This document shows positions 1 through 5,110 of a DNA stretch of 9,492 nucleotides, piece after piece (position 1 is the stretch's first letter; the number at the start of each line of letters is the position of its first letter). Source of the DNA: CAYOMP01 sp964405075 (GTDB taxonomy: Bacteria > Bacillota > Clostridia > Lachnospirales > Lachnospiraceae). A program made the position numbers and the translations under genes. The stretch is taken from contig CAYOMP010000109.1 in the NCBI GenBank assembly GCA_964405075.1, forward strand, positions 1 through 9,492, written 5' to 3'. Below the pieces are notes generated by a model. That model ran no database searches and was not told the origin of the DNA. It worked only from the letters and a program-made list of their open reading frames with translations.

Positions 1-1105
1 TAGCTGCCATTCTGTCCAGTCCTCGCTCATCTTCCTTCTGACAAATTATATGTTCAATAGTTTCTTTTTCATTCTGTGATAAATCAAGGGCTGTTATAAT
101 TTTTTCATCATTTTCTACTATCTTTGTAGCCGCAAAACGCTTAGGAATACCTGCACTAGCCGCATGATCTTCTATTAAATGCATAATACTGTGTATACAT
201 CTGTGCACAGCCTGGCATTTACCATTTTCGCTACAAAAATCATTTCGTCTAGGGCGTTCCTGATATTTTGCAACATGAAGCGCATGATTAATAACCTCGT
301 CAATACCCTCGTTATTAGCAGCCGAAATAGGAATTACAGGAACACCAAGTAAGCTTTCCATTTCATTAATATGTACAGAGCCACCATTTTTTCGCATTTC
401 ATCCATCATATTGAGCGCAATAACCATAGGCACATTTAATTCCATCAACTGCATGGTTAAATACAAGTTTCTCTCAATATTTGTAGCATCAACAATATTT
501 ATAATACCTCTAGGCTTCTCCCCTAGAATATATTCTCTAGATACAATCTCTTCACTTGTATATGGTGATAATGAATATATACCAGGTAAGTCAACAACTA
601 AGGTATCATCATGTTCTTTAATCTTACCACTCTTTCTTTCAACAGTAACTCCCGGGAAATTACCTACATGCTGATTAGCACCGGTTAACTGATTAAACAA
701 AGTAGTCTTGCCACAATTTTGGTTCCCTGCTAAAGCAAAACTAAGAATAGTTCCTTCTGATAAAGGATTCTCCTCAGCCTTAATGTGGTATTTACCACCC
801 TCGCCAAGACCAGGATGCACTACTCTGTATTTTGTAGTCTTTTTAGTATTATTGCTTAAAGTATTGTCCTCTACATTACCTTCCAGTAACTCTATATCTA
901 TATTCTTAGCGTCATCTAAACGCAAGGTTAATTGATAACCATGAATTCTAAGTTCCATTGGATCACCCATAGGAGCAAACTTCTCTAACGTAATCTTTGC
1001 ACCGGGTATTACACCCATGTCAAGAAAATGCTGTCTTAATGAGCCTTGACCTCCAACAGCCTTTATAACCGCTGATTGTCCGATTTCTAAATCCTTTAAT
1101 GTCAT
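1..1105 (-). CDS. feoB: FeoA-FeoB fusion, ferrous iron transporter (3' part beyond the window)
   Basis: Imports Fe2+ across the cytoplasmic membrane. The frame is open from an ATG at 1105 to the left edge (368 codons); the membrane domain lies outside. Residues 1-76 are a FeoA SH3-like domain. A linker (77-118) contains HPGLGEGG. The FeoB G domain follows: G1 GNQNCGKT (127-134), G2 in GNFPGVT (148-154), G3 DLPG (172-175), G4 NMMD (232-235) and G5 SA (261-262). The cytosolic helical region after it contains VHRCIH and LIEDHA. G1 has Gln where Pro is usual in FeoB (GNPNxGKT). The start is supported by AAAGGAG at 1114-1120, eight bases upstream. FeoA is normally a separate small protein; fusions with FeoB are known in anaerobes. 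The hydrolase gene 1230-2180 lies upstream on the same strand, but feoAB has its own promoter. Identification is firm; only the missing C-terminal half is unverified. Confidence 0.95.
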   Translation of the reverse strand, partial: MTLKDLEIGQSAVIKAVGGQGSLRQHFLDMGVIPGAKITLEKFAPMGDPMELRIHGYQLTLRLDDAKNIDIELLEGNVEDNTLSNNTKKTTKYRVVHPGLGEGGKYHIKAEENPLSEGTILSFALAGNQNCGKTTLFNQLTGANQHVGNFPGVTVERKSGKIKEHDDTLVVDLPGIYSLSPYTSEEIVSREYILGEKPRGIINIVDATNIERNLYLTMQLMELNVPMVIALNMMDEMRKNGGSVHINEMESLLGVPVIPISAANNEGIDEVINHALHVAKYQERPRRNDFCSENGKCQAVHRCIHSIMHLIEDHAASAGIPKRFAATKIVENDEKIITALDLSQNEKETIEHIICQKEDERGLDRMAA

Positions 1106-1136
1106 AACATCAACTCCTTTGAATGTGTCCGATATA

Positions 1137-1165
1137 ATTATATACAGATTAATTTAAAATCACAA
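1137..1165 (-). promoter_or_regulatory. Sigma-A-type promoter of feoAB
   Basis: On the minus strand TTGTGA (1160-1165) and a perfect TATAAT (1137-1142) are separated by exactly 17 bases. Transcription would begin near 1130, giving a leader of about 25 bases that carries the AAAGGAG ribosome binding site. The spacing and both boxes fit the consensus well. Confidence 0.7.
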
Positions 1166-1174
1166 TCATTCTGA
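1160..1174. promoter_or_regulatory. Fur-box-like operator overlapping the feoAB -35
   Basis: TCAGAATGATTGTGA (minus strand) is a 7-1-7 inverted repeat with six of seven pairs matched. It agrees with the Fur 7-1-7 consensus (TGATAATnATTATCA) at 10 of 14 positions. It covers the -35 box, so a bound repressor would block transcription. Iron repression of feo genes by Fur or DtxR-type proteins is established; binding here is inferred. Confidence 0.5.
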
Positions 1175-1229
1175 CATTTTTTCAATTCTTTTAAATCTTC
1201 TATACCAATATATTTCTTTTTTCTCTGAC

Positions 1230-2180
1230 TTACTTTACTGAATCAAGAAAGCTGAATACCCCATCAAAGTACTCTTGTGGATGATCAATAGCACCTTCGA
1301 TATGTTTACTATCTACACGCATCATTATTTTATTTGAAGAAGCCACGTTATCATAAACATCTTCTACATATTCAGGTAAACATACACTATCCTTCTCTGA
1401 TAGAATCACCATACATGGAACCGTAATTTTCTTAGCCTGTTCTATGGTATCTCCATCCTCAAATTTCATACCCACTGCTATATTTGAATATACCCTTCCA
1501 CAAGTCAGAATAGAATCCGCTACTGTTTCCGAACAGCCATCTTCCATAAACATAAGTTTCAGTAATAATTCCATTCCCGGCACAGGAGAATCTAAGATTA
1601 CCGCATCAATCTGATTACTTGCATGTTCTGTAGCAGAATATAATGCGGCAGTCTGTCCTCCCATGGATTGACCATGAACTACAATAGAATGTGCACCCAG
1701 TTCTGTTTTTGCATAATCCACGAGAGACTCTACATCCCTTTTTTCAAAAATGCCAAAGGATACATTTCGGTCAGTATTATCACCATGACCTCTCTGATCA
1801 TAAGTAATCACATTATACCCTTTTTCTAAATATGCTCCAACAAGAGTTATGACACTCTCACGGTCTCCACCTGCTCCGTGTATTAGAATTACCCACTTAT
1901 CAGAATCCTGCGTTGCATTATAATAAGTTCCTGGAACGGTATTTTTATCAGCTGATTGTATTTCAAAATTAATTCCTTCATACCTTTCATGAAATGCCTC
2001 ACGGTCAAATCCCCATACCTCCAACTGATTAATACTATTTTGTTTTGTATCGTTTCCTTCATTTTGATTTAGGATTCCGTCGCACACCATTTTTCCGGTA
2101 ATAATTGCCCCTCCACCAATACCAAGTAAAACCAATCCTATAACAACCGCTAGTACTATTTTAACAATATTCTTCTTCAC
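1230..2180 (-). CDS. Membrane-anchored alpha/beta hydrolase (serine hydrolase)
   Basis: A 316-residue protein with a charged N terminus (MKKNIVK) and a hydrophobic segment at about 7-28. This is a signal anchor that would place the enzyme outside the membrane. The hydrolase fold follows: oxyanion-loop motif HGAGGDRES (101-109), YDQRGHGD (127-134), nucleophile elbow GQSMG with Ser172 (170-174), acid Asp264 in SEKDS, and probable catalytic His293 in SKHIEG, with DHPQEY after it. This layout matches the YqkD/BAAT-like family of Firmicute surface hydrolases; the substrate cannot be read from sequence. The start is GTG at 2180 with GGGGAG at 2189-2194, eight bases upstream. An ATG at 2186-2188 is out of frame and meets a stop after three codons, so it is not the start. 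No terminator is obvious before feoAB. Family assignment is firm, substrate unknown. Confidence 0.9.
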   Translation of the reverse strand: MKKNIVKIVLAVVIGLVLLGIGGGAIITGKMVCDGILNQNEGNDTKQNSINQLEVWGFDREAFHERYEGINFEIQSADKNTVPGTYYNATQDSDKWVILIHGAGGDRESVITLVGAYLEKGYNVITYDQRGHGDNTDRNVSFGIFEKRDVESLVDYAKTELGAHSIVVHGQSMGGQTAALYSATEHASNQIDAVILDSPVPGMELLLKLMFMEDGCSETVADSILTCGRVYSNIAVGMKFEDGDTIEQAKKITVPCMVILSEKDSVCLPEYVEDVYDNVASSNKIMMRVDSKHIEGAIDHPQEYFDGVFSFLDSVK

Positions 2181-2188
2181 TCTTCCAT

Positions 2189-2194
2189 CTCCCC
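2189..2194 (-). promoter_or_regulatory. Ribosome binding site fixing the GTG start of the hydrolase
   Basis: GGGGAG on the minus strand sits eight bases before GTG at 2180. The intervening ATG (2186-2188) is followed in frame by a stop that overlaps the GTG, so only the GTG gives the long hydrolase frame. Confidence 0.6.
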
Positions 2195-2211
2195 TATTAT
2201 TTTAATAAATA

Positions 2212-2331
2212 CATTATATCACGATTTGCACTTCGTGCTTGACGATTTCTTTGAAATCTATCGTGACAGCCATTCACCGCTCGCTATGAATAAGCTGCGC
2301 TTACTCCAGCTTGCTAACACTCATTATATCA
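2212..2331. repeat. Structured intergenic element bounded by 10-bp direct repeats
   Basis: CATTATATCA occurs at 2212-2221 and 2322-2331. The segment between folds extensively. The outer stem TCACGAT/ATCGTGA (2219-2225 with 2260-2266) encloses two hairpins: GCAC-TTC-GTGC (2228-2238) and GATTTC-TTT-GAAATC (2244-2258). Next come ATTCA/TGAAT (2272-2276 with 2287-2291) and AAGCTG/CAGCTT (2292-2297 with 2307-2312). The stretch at about 2267-2316 is visibly richer in G+C than its surroundings. It could be a small dispersed repeat (MITE- or REP-like), a structured leader of the minus-strand hydrolase mRNA, or an ncRNA. On the minus strand each direct repeat also contains TGATATAAT, an extended -10 motif, so either could start the hydrolase transcript. 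Confidence 0.45.
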
Positions 2332-2346
2332 TAACATCTAAGTAGT

Positions 2347-2364
2347 AGGTAGATTTTTCTACTT
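2347..2364. repeat. Short hairpin upstream of the helical-protein gene
   Basis: GTAGA-TTTT-TCTAC (2349-2362) is a perfect 5-bp stem, extended by a G.T and an A-T pair to seven on the plus strand. An overlapping alternative pairs AAGTAG with CTACTT. No U-tract follows on the plus strand. It lies between the divergent hydrolase and helical-protein genes; role unknown. Confidence 0.3.
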
Positions 2365-2393
2365 AATTGTACTTGAGAGTTTCTCGTATTTTT

Positions 2394-2426
2394 TTGACAA
2401 CAAAAGTGTACTCTAAGCTGTATAAT
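2394..2426 (+). promoter_or_regulatory. Possible promoter with an unusually long spacer
   Basis: A perfect TTGACA (2394-2399) and a perfect TATAAT (2421-2426) lie 44 bases or more before the ATG at 2470, but are 21 bases apart instead of 17. Either the -10 works without this -35, or an activator that untwists DNA (MerR type) is needed, or one box is fortuitous. Confidence 0.4.
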
Positions 2427-2455
2427 TCACCTTCAATCTGTAAAACATACAAATT

Positions 2456-2463
2456 AGGAGGTG
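2456..2463 (+). promoter_or_regulatory. Ribosome binding site deciding the start at 2470
   Basis: AGGAGGTG is a near-perfect anti-16S match ending six bases before ATG 2470. A GTG in the same frame at 2461 lies inside this site and therefore cannot be the start. Confidence 0.85.
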
Positions 2464-2469
2464 TTTTTT

Positions 2470-2898
2470 ATGGTAAATGATTACGAACTATTAGACCACA
2501 TACATCAAAATGCTGATATGGGGCGTTCAGCTGTAAAGAATCTGATAGATAGAACTACTGACACTAATCTTGTCAGCGTTCTTAATAACCAGTTAGATGA
2601 ATACGAACGCGCATACACTCTATCAGGAAATATGTTATATGATAGCGACATATCGCCTGAAGATGCCAGCAGAATGTCAAAAACAATGGCAAGTATGTCT
2701 ACTAATTTCAAAATGATGAAAGATGATTCCGTTTCTAAGATAGCAGAAATGGCAATTCAAGGCAGTACAATGGGGATCACTAAATTAACTCAGCAAATTA
2801 ATGATTATTCAGGAAAAAACAAGGATGTAATTGACCTTGCAAAAAGTCAGATAAAAACAGAGCAAAATAATATTGAAACTTTAAAAAAATTCTTGTAA
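2470..2898 (+). CDS. All-helical protein of unknown function, ferritin-like bundle candidate
   Basis: A 142-residue, Met-rich protein without Cys or Trp. It has no signal peptide and no membrane segment. The pattern suggests four or five amphipathic helices: about 3-29, 32-56, 62-84, 86-112 and 116-141, with short polar turns. Possible metal-type ligands are scattered through the helices: His10, His12, Glu44, Glu46, Glu93 and Glu131. The size and spacing recall small ferritin-like or DUF2383-type bundles, and the segment AEMAIQGSTMGITKLTQQIN looks like a conserved core, but no canonical ExxH motif is present. I do not recognise a named family. A small Cys/His-rich protein follows after 49 bases with its own ribosome binding site and probably shares the transcript. 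That pairing could point to metal handling or stress, which is inference only. Confidence 0.85.
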   Translation: MVNDYELLDHIHQNADMGRSAVKNLIDRTTDTNLVSVLNNQLDEYERAYTLSGNMLYDSDISPEDASRMSKTMASMSTNFKMMKDDSVSKIAEMAIQGSTMGITKLTQQINDYSGKNKDVIDLAKSQIKTEQNNIETLKKFL

Positions 2899-2934
2899 GA
2901 TATTTAATCAAAGAATAGATTTTTACAATACAAA

Positions 2935-2943
2935 AGAGGTGAT
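2935..2943 (+). promoter_or_regulatory. Ribosome binding site deciding the start at 2948
   Basis: AGAGGTGAT precedes ATG 2948 by four bases (nine from its GAGG core's first base). An in-frame GTG at 2939 is part of this site, which argues against it as the start. Confidence 0.75.
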
Positions 2944-2947
2944 TATA

Positions 2948-3154
2948 ATGAAAATACATTATGTAGAGGAATTCTGTCCTGTAGATTCATACAAGTGTCA
3001 TATGCCTATTGAATATGAGGCTTCTAACGGTATATATCACAAAGTAAAATGTAACTGTCATAATGTTCGTGAAAATAAATGTGATAAATCCACTGAATGT
3101 GCTCATTTTTTAGCAGCTCCGGATACTTTGGAAGAACATGAATTTCTATTATAA
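2948..3154 (+). CDS. Small Cys/His-rich protein, probable metal-binding
   Basis: A 68-residue cytosolic protein with six cysteines (10, 17, 35, 37, 45, 51) and six histidines (4, 18, 31, 38, 53, 64). The pattern is C-x6-C, then CNCH (35-38), then C-x5-C followed by AHF. Such density in a short soluble protein normally means zinc or an Fe-S cluster, but the spacing matches no family I can name. It lies 49 bases after the helical-protein gene with no terminator between them, so co-transcription is likely. An AT-rich hairpin and a larger stem-loop follow before the convergent MocR gene. The ribosome binding site, clean stop and conserved-looking Cys spacing make it a real gene despite its size. 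Function unknown. Confidence 0.8.
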   Translation: MKIHYVEEFCPVDSYKCHMPIEYEASNGIYHKVKCNCHNVRENKCDKSTECAHFLAAPDTLEEHEFLL

Positions 3155-3203
3155 TAACTTGTTTTATTGCACTCTATTAATTATATAAATAATTTTCAAT
3201 TAC

Positions 3204-3220
3204 AAAAATGCATCATTTTT
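3204..3220 (+). terminator. Weak AT-rich hairpin after the Cys/His-rich gene
   Basis: AAAAATG-CAT-CATTTTT is a perfect 7-bp stem with a 3-base loop, 50 bases past the stop at 3154. Its right arm ends in five T and is followed by AATCTTT. It could serve as a modest plus-strand terminator, but the stem has a single G-C pair. Confidence 0.35.
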
Positions 3221-3223
3221 AAT

Positions 3224-3268
3224 CTTTATGATTTGACACTTAAAAGTGATATGTGCCAAATCATAAAG
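3224..3268 (-). terminator. Stem-loop between convergent genes, best paired in the minus-strand RNA
   Basis: CTTTATGATTTG (3224-3235) pairs perfectly with CAAATCATAAAG (3257-3268). The stem continues through one mismatch (A3236/C3256) to CAC/GTG, around a 13-base loop. In the minus-strand RNA that mismatch becomes a G.U pair, giving a continuous 16-bp stem. It begins 21 bases after the MocR stop codon. No strong U-tract follows on either strand, so it may act as a 3'-end stabiliser or bidirectional terminator. A smaller alternative, CACTT-AA-AAGTG, forms inside it. Confidence 0.5.
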
Positions 3269-3289
3269 TTATTTGAAAAACTAAGCATT

Positions 3290-4693
3290 CTAATATAGCA
3301 AAATCTCGTCTTCCTGTTGTAGCAGACTACGGATTCTATTCAGTCCTTCCTCTAACTGTTCGTGTGTTGCCGGAGTGGTTATGGCAATACGAATCGCTTT
3401 CTCCACTAGTTTATTTCCAACTGCGAACCTTTCAGCTCCATACACCTGAACACCAGCCTCCTTGGCACATATTTCAAAGCTTTTTCCAGTAAAATATTCC
3501 GGTAATTTAATCCACCTAAGGGGACTAGTAGTTTCTTCGTCAGCAACATATCCCTTCAAAACACGATTTACAATACTATTTCGCACTAAATTATCTTTTC
3601 TTCTTCTTTTGACAATCTCCAGTGCTTCCCCTGACATAATCAGCTCCTTTGCCAAACTTGACATCAATGGTGATATTGCAATGTTCATAGAATATAAAGC
3701 CTTAACAATATTCTGATGATATTTACTAGGTACATGTAGATATGCAACTCTTAACCCCGGTGAAATAGTTTTTGATAAACTGGTCACCAAAATAACATGT
3801 TCCGGTGCAAATGACGCCATTGGTAATGACGGTGTATTAGCCAACATATTGTTAATGCTGTCCTCTATCACTATCAAGCCTGTTTCTTTTGCCACCTCAG
3901 CTATCATTTTTCTTGTTTCTATACTCATTATATGTGCAGTAGGGTTTTGAAAATCAGGAATTACATAGATACCCTTAATATTTTCATTCTGAATGGCATA
4001 ACGTATTCCCTCTTCTGTCATTTCTCCATTTTGGCTTTGAATAGGTATTAGATGTATTCCAAGAAATTCTGCCGCTGTCTTTACTCCCGGATAAGTCAAT
4101 GGATCAGTTCCTACCCTGTCACCTCTTTTAAAAAATGCCCCAAGTGCAGCTAATAGTCCATTCTGTCCACCAGCAGCCTGCAATATATGTTCTTCATCAG
4201 TAATGAACCCTGACATAGACAGCCATTTTACTCCGGCTGATTTTTCTCCTTTAGTGCCCTCAGGCATTCCATAAGAAAACATACTAAGATAATTCTTCTC
4301 AGATAACAGCATAGATAAATGCTCTTTCACTGGAATATTAAAAATCGATGCTGGAACAATAGCTCCCATTTCTACAATTTCCTCATTGCCCTCATTGAGT
4401 AAAAGCATTTTTTCCTCCTGCACATCTGCAGAAACAAAGGTTCCATTCCCTACAGAAGCACAAATTAATCCTTTTTGTTCGCATAGTTTAAAGGCTCTTG
4501 ATATTGTACTTAAATTAACATCTAAAAAATCAGCTAACTCTCTTTGAGGTGGCAGCTTAGTTCCCGCCTTTAGTTTACCTGACGCTACATCCTCTTCTAA
4601 TAATTTTGCCAACGCAATATATTTTGGCCCTGTTGTCTGACTCAAATCCGGTTTCCAACTCATAGGATAATCTTCAAATGAATTAACTGGCAT
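3290..4693 (-). CDS. MocR-type transcriptional regulator (GntR winged helix plus aminotransferase-like domain)
   Basis: A 467-residue protein of typical MocR length. Residues about 21-88 form a GntR winged helix, with LPPQRELADFLDV leading into LSTISRAFKLCEQKGLI and the wing VGNGTFV. After a short linker, residues about 115-460 form a fold-type I aminotransferase-like domain that binds PLP. Visible features are Asn250 in PDFQNPTA, Asp278, the Schiff-base Lys308 in SLSKTISPGLR, and Arg435, which corresponds to the carboxylate-binding arginine. The usual DxxY after Glu-Asp is replaced by DSIN (278-281), so the tyrosine that normally contacts PLP is missing. MocR proteins sense PLP or amino compounds and usually control a neighbouring gene; here the divergent aminotransferase at 5111 is the obvious target. 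The start at 4693 has AGGGGTGA about four bases upstream. The exact effector is unknown. Confidence 0.93.
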   Translation of the reverse strand: MPVNSFEDYPMSWKPDLSQTTGPKYIALAKLLEEDVASGKLKAGTKLPPQRELADFLDVNLSTISRAFKLCEQKGLICASVGNGTFVSADVQEEKMLLLNEGNEEIVEMGAIVPASIFNIPVKEHLSMLLSEKNYLSMFSYGMPEGTKGEKSAGVKWLSMSGFITDEEHILQAAGGQNGLLAALGAFFKRGDRVGTDPLTYPGVKTAAEFLGIHLIPIQSQNGEMTEEGIRYAIQNENIKGIYVIPDFQNPTAHIMSIETRKMIAEVAKETGLIVIEDSINNMLANTPSLPMASFAPEHVILVTSLSKTISPGLRVAYLHVPSKYHQNIVKALYSMNIAISPLMSSLAKELIMSGEALEIVKRRRKDNLVRNSIVNRVLKGYVADEETTSPLRWIKLPEYFTGKSFEICAKEAGVQVYGAERFAVGNKLVEKAIRIAITTPATHEQLEEGLNRIRSLLQQEDEILLY

Positions 4694-4738
4694 ATATTCA
4701 CCCCTTTTATCACGAAATGTTATTACAACTGTTTTTTC

Positions 4739-4824
4739 TACTATTGTTATGCTTAATTGTTACTATTATTGTACCACAATAAATGTGGATACTACTTAAT
4801 AATCTGCATTCATATACTACTATT
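4739..4824 (+). repeat. TACTAYT direct-repeat cluster, candidate MocR operator
   Basis: The heptamer TACTATT or TACTACT occurs at 4739-4745, 4761-4767, 4790-4796, 4815-4821 and 4818-4824. The longer ATACTACT appears twice, at 4789-4796 and 4814-4821, 25 bases apart. ATACTAC recurs on the other strand at 4879-4885. MocR regulators such as GabR and PdxR bind spaced direct repeats, so this is a plausible operator; binding is inferred. Confidence 0.45.
4768..4792 (-). promoter_or_regulatory. Extended -10 promoter and inverted repeat upstream of the MocR gene
   Basis: On the minus strand TGG-TACAAT (4768-4776) is an extended -10 box about 75 bases before the regulator's start. It lies inside an inverted repeat, GTACCACA (4771-4778) with TGTGG-A-TAC (4784-4792), one base bulged. 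No good -35 is seen. An operator here would give autorepression, as is common for MocR proteins. Confidence 0.4.
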
Positions 4825-4958
4825 TATTATATTGTGTGATTACATTTGTTCAGTATAATAAATAATTTACATATGTGTGTAGTATCTTTATAACAAATCC
4901 CTTTTCTGCAAACTATACATATTACTTATCATAGTAAAATTTTAGACTTTTTAACAGT

Positions 4959-4970
4959 AAATGTACATTT
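4959..4970. repeat. 12-bp perfect palindrome
   Basis: AAATGTACATTT is self-complementary. It is flanked loosely by ACAG on the left and CTGT on the right (4954-4977), with a two-base offset. It lies upstream of the aminotransferase promoter and could be a regulator half-site pair or chance in AT-rich DNA. Confidence 0.3.
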
Positions 4971-4992
4971 TTTCTGTAATGCAAAATTGTCT

Positions 4993-5018
4993 TGCATACA
5001 ATTATATCATTGTATGCA
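4993..5018. promoter_or_regulatory. 26-bp perfect inverted repeat, candidate operator of the aminotransferase
   Basis: TGCATACAAT (4993-5002) and ATTGTATGCA (5009-5018) are perfect complements separated by TATATC. The centre-to-centre distance of the arms is 16 bases, suited to a dimeric regulator. The right arm overlaps the -35 box of the promoter below, so occupancy should affect transcription. CATACAATT recurs at 5071-5079, downstream of the -10. Confidence 0.55.
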
Positions 5019-5038
5019 TATAATTCCAATGTTATAAT
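5010..5038 (+). promoter_or_regulatory. Probable sigma-A promoter of the aminotransferase
   Basis: TTGTAT (5010-5015), a 17-base spacer and a perfect TATAAT (5033-5038). Transcription would start near 5045, leaving a leader of about 65 bases. The -35 lies in the right arm of the 26-bp palindrome. Confidence 0.55.
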
Positions 5039-5110
5039 CAAACAAATTTCAATATTTGCTTTGTTTAGCACATACAATTTATAAAAACATATAGAAAGGA
5101 ATTAATTATT

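Larger units (their letters stand above)
4694..5110. other. 417-bp divergent intergenic region between regulator and aminotransferase
   Basis: No coding sequence is visible. The region holds both divergent promoters, a cluster of TACTAYT direct repeats near the regulator, an inverted repeat with arms CCACA/TGTGG, a 12-bp palindrome and a 26-bp palindrome, all listed separately. Two further sigma-A-like box pairs on the plus strand could also drive the aminotransferase with a long leader: TTTACA (4866-4871), 17 bases, TATAAC (4889-4894); and TTGTGT (4832-4837), 16 bases, TATAAT (4854-4859). In sequence this AT-rich, some box pairs will be chance. Confidence 0.6.

Noticed and set aside
411..935. 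Plus-strand open frames opposite feoAB
   Set aside because: They are antisense to clearly conserved GTPase motifs and show no protein-like features; the same holds for plus-strand frames opposite the MmcQ-GNAT, TOPRIM and ATPase genes.
1138..1229. Minus-strand open frame between hydrolase and feoAB reading like a lysine-rich peptide with three Cys
   Set aside because: No start codon in frame outside the hydrolase gene, and it runs through the feoAB promoter boxes.
2461..2469. GTG start nine bases upstream for the helical protein
   Set aside because: The GTG is part of the AGGAGGTG ribosome binding site; ATG 2470 has proper spacing.
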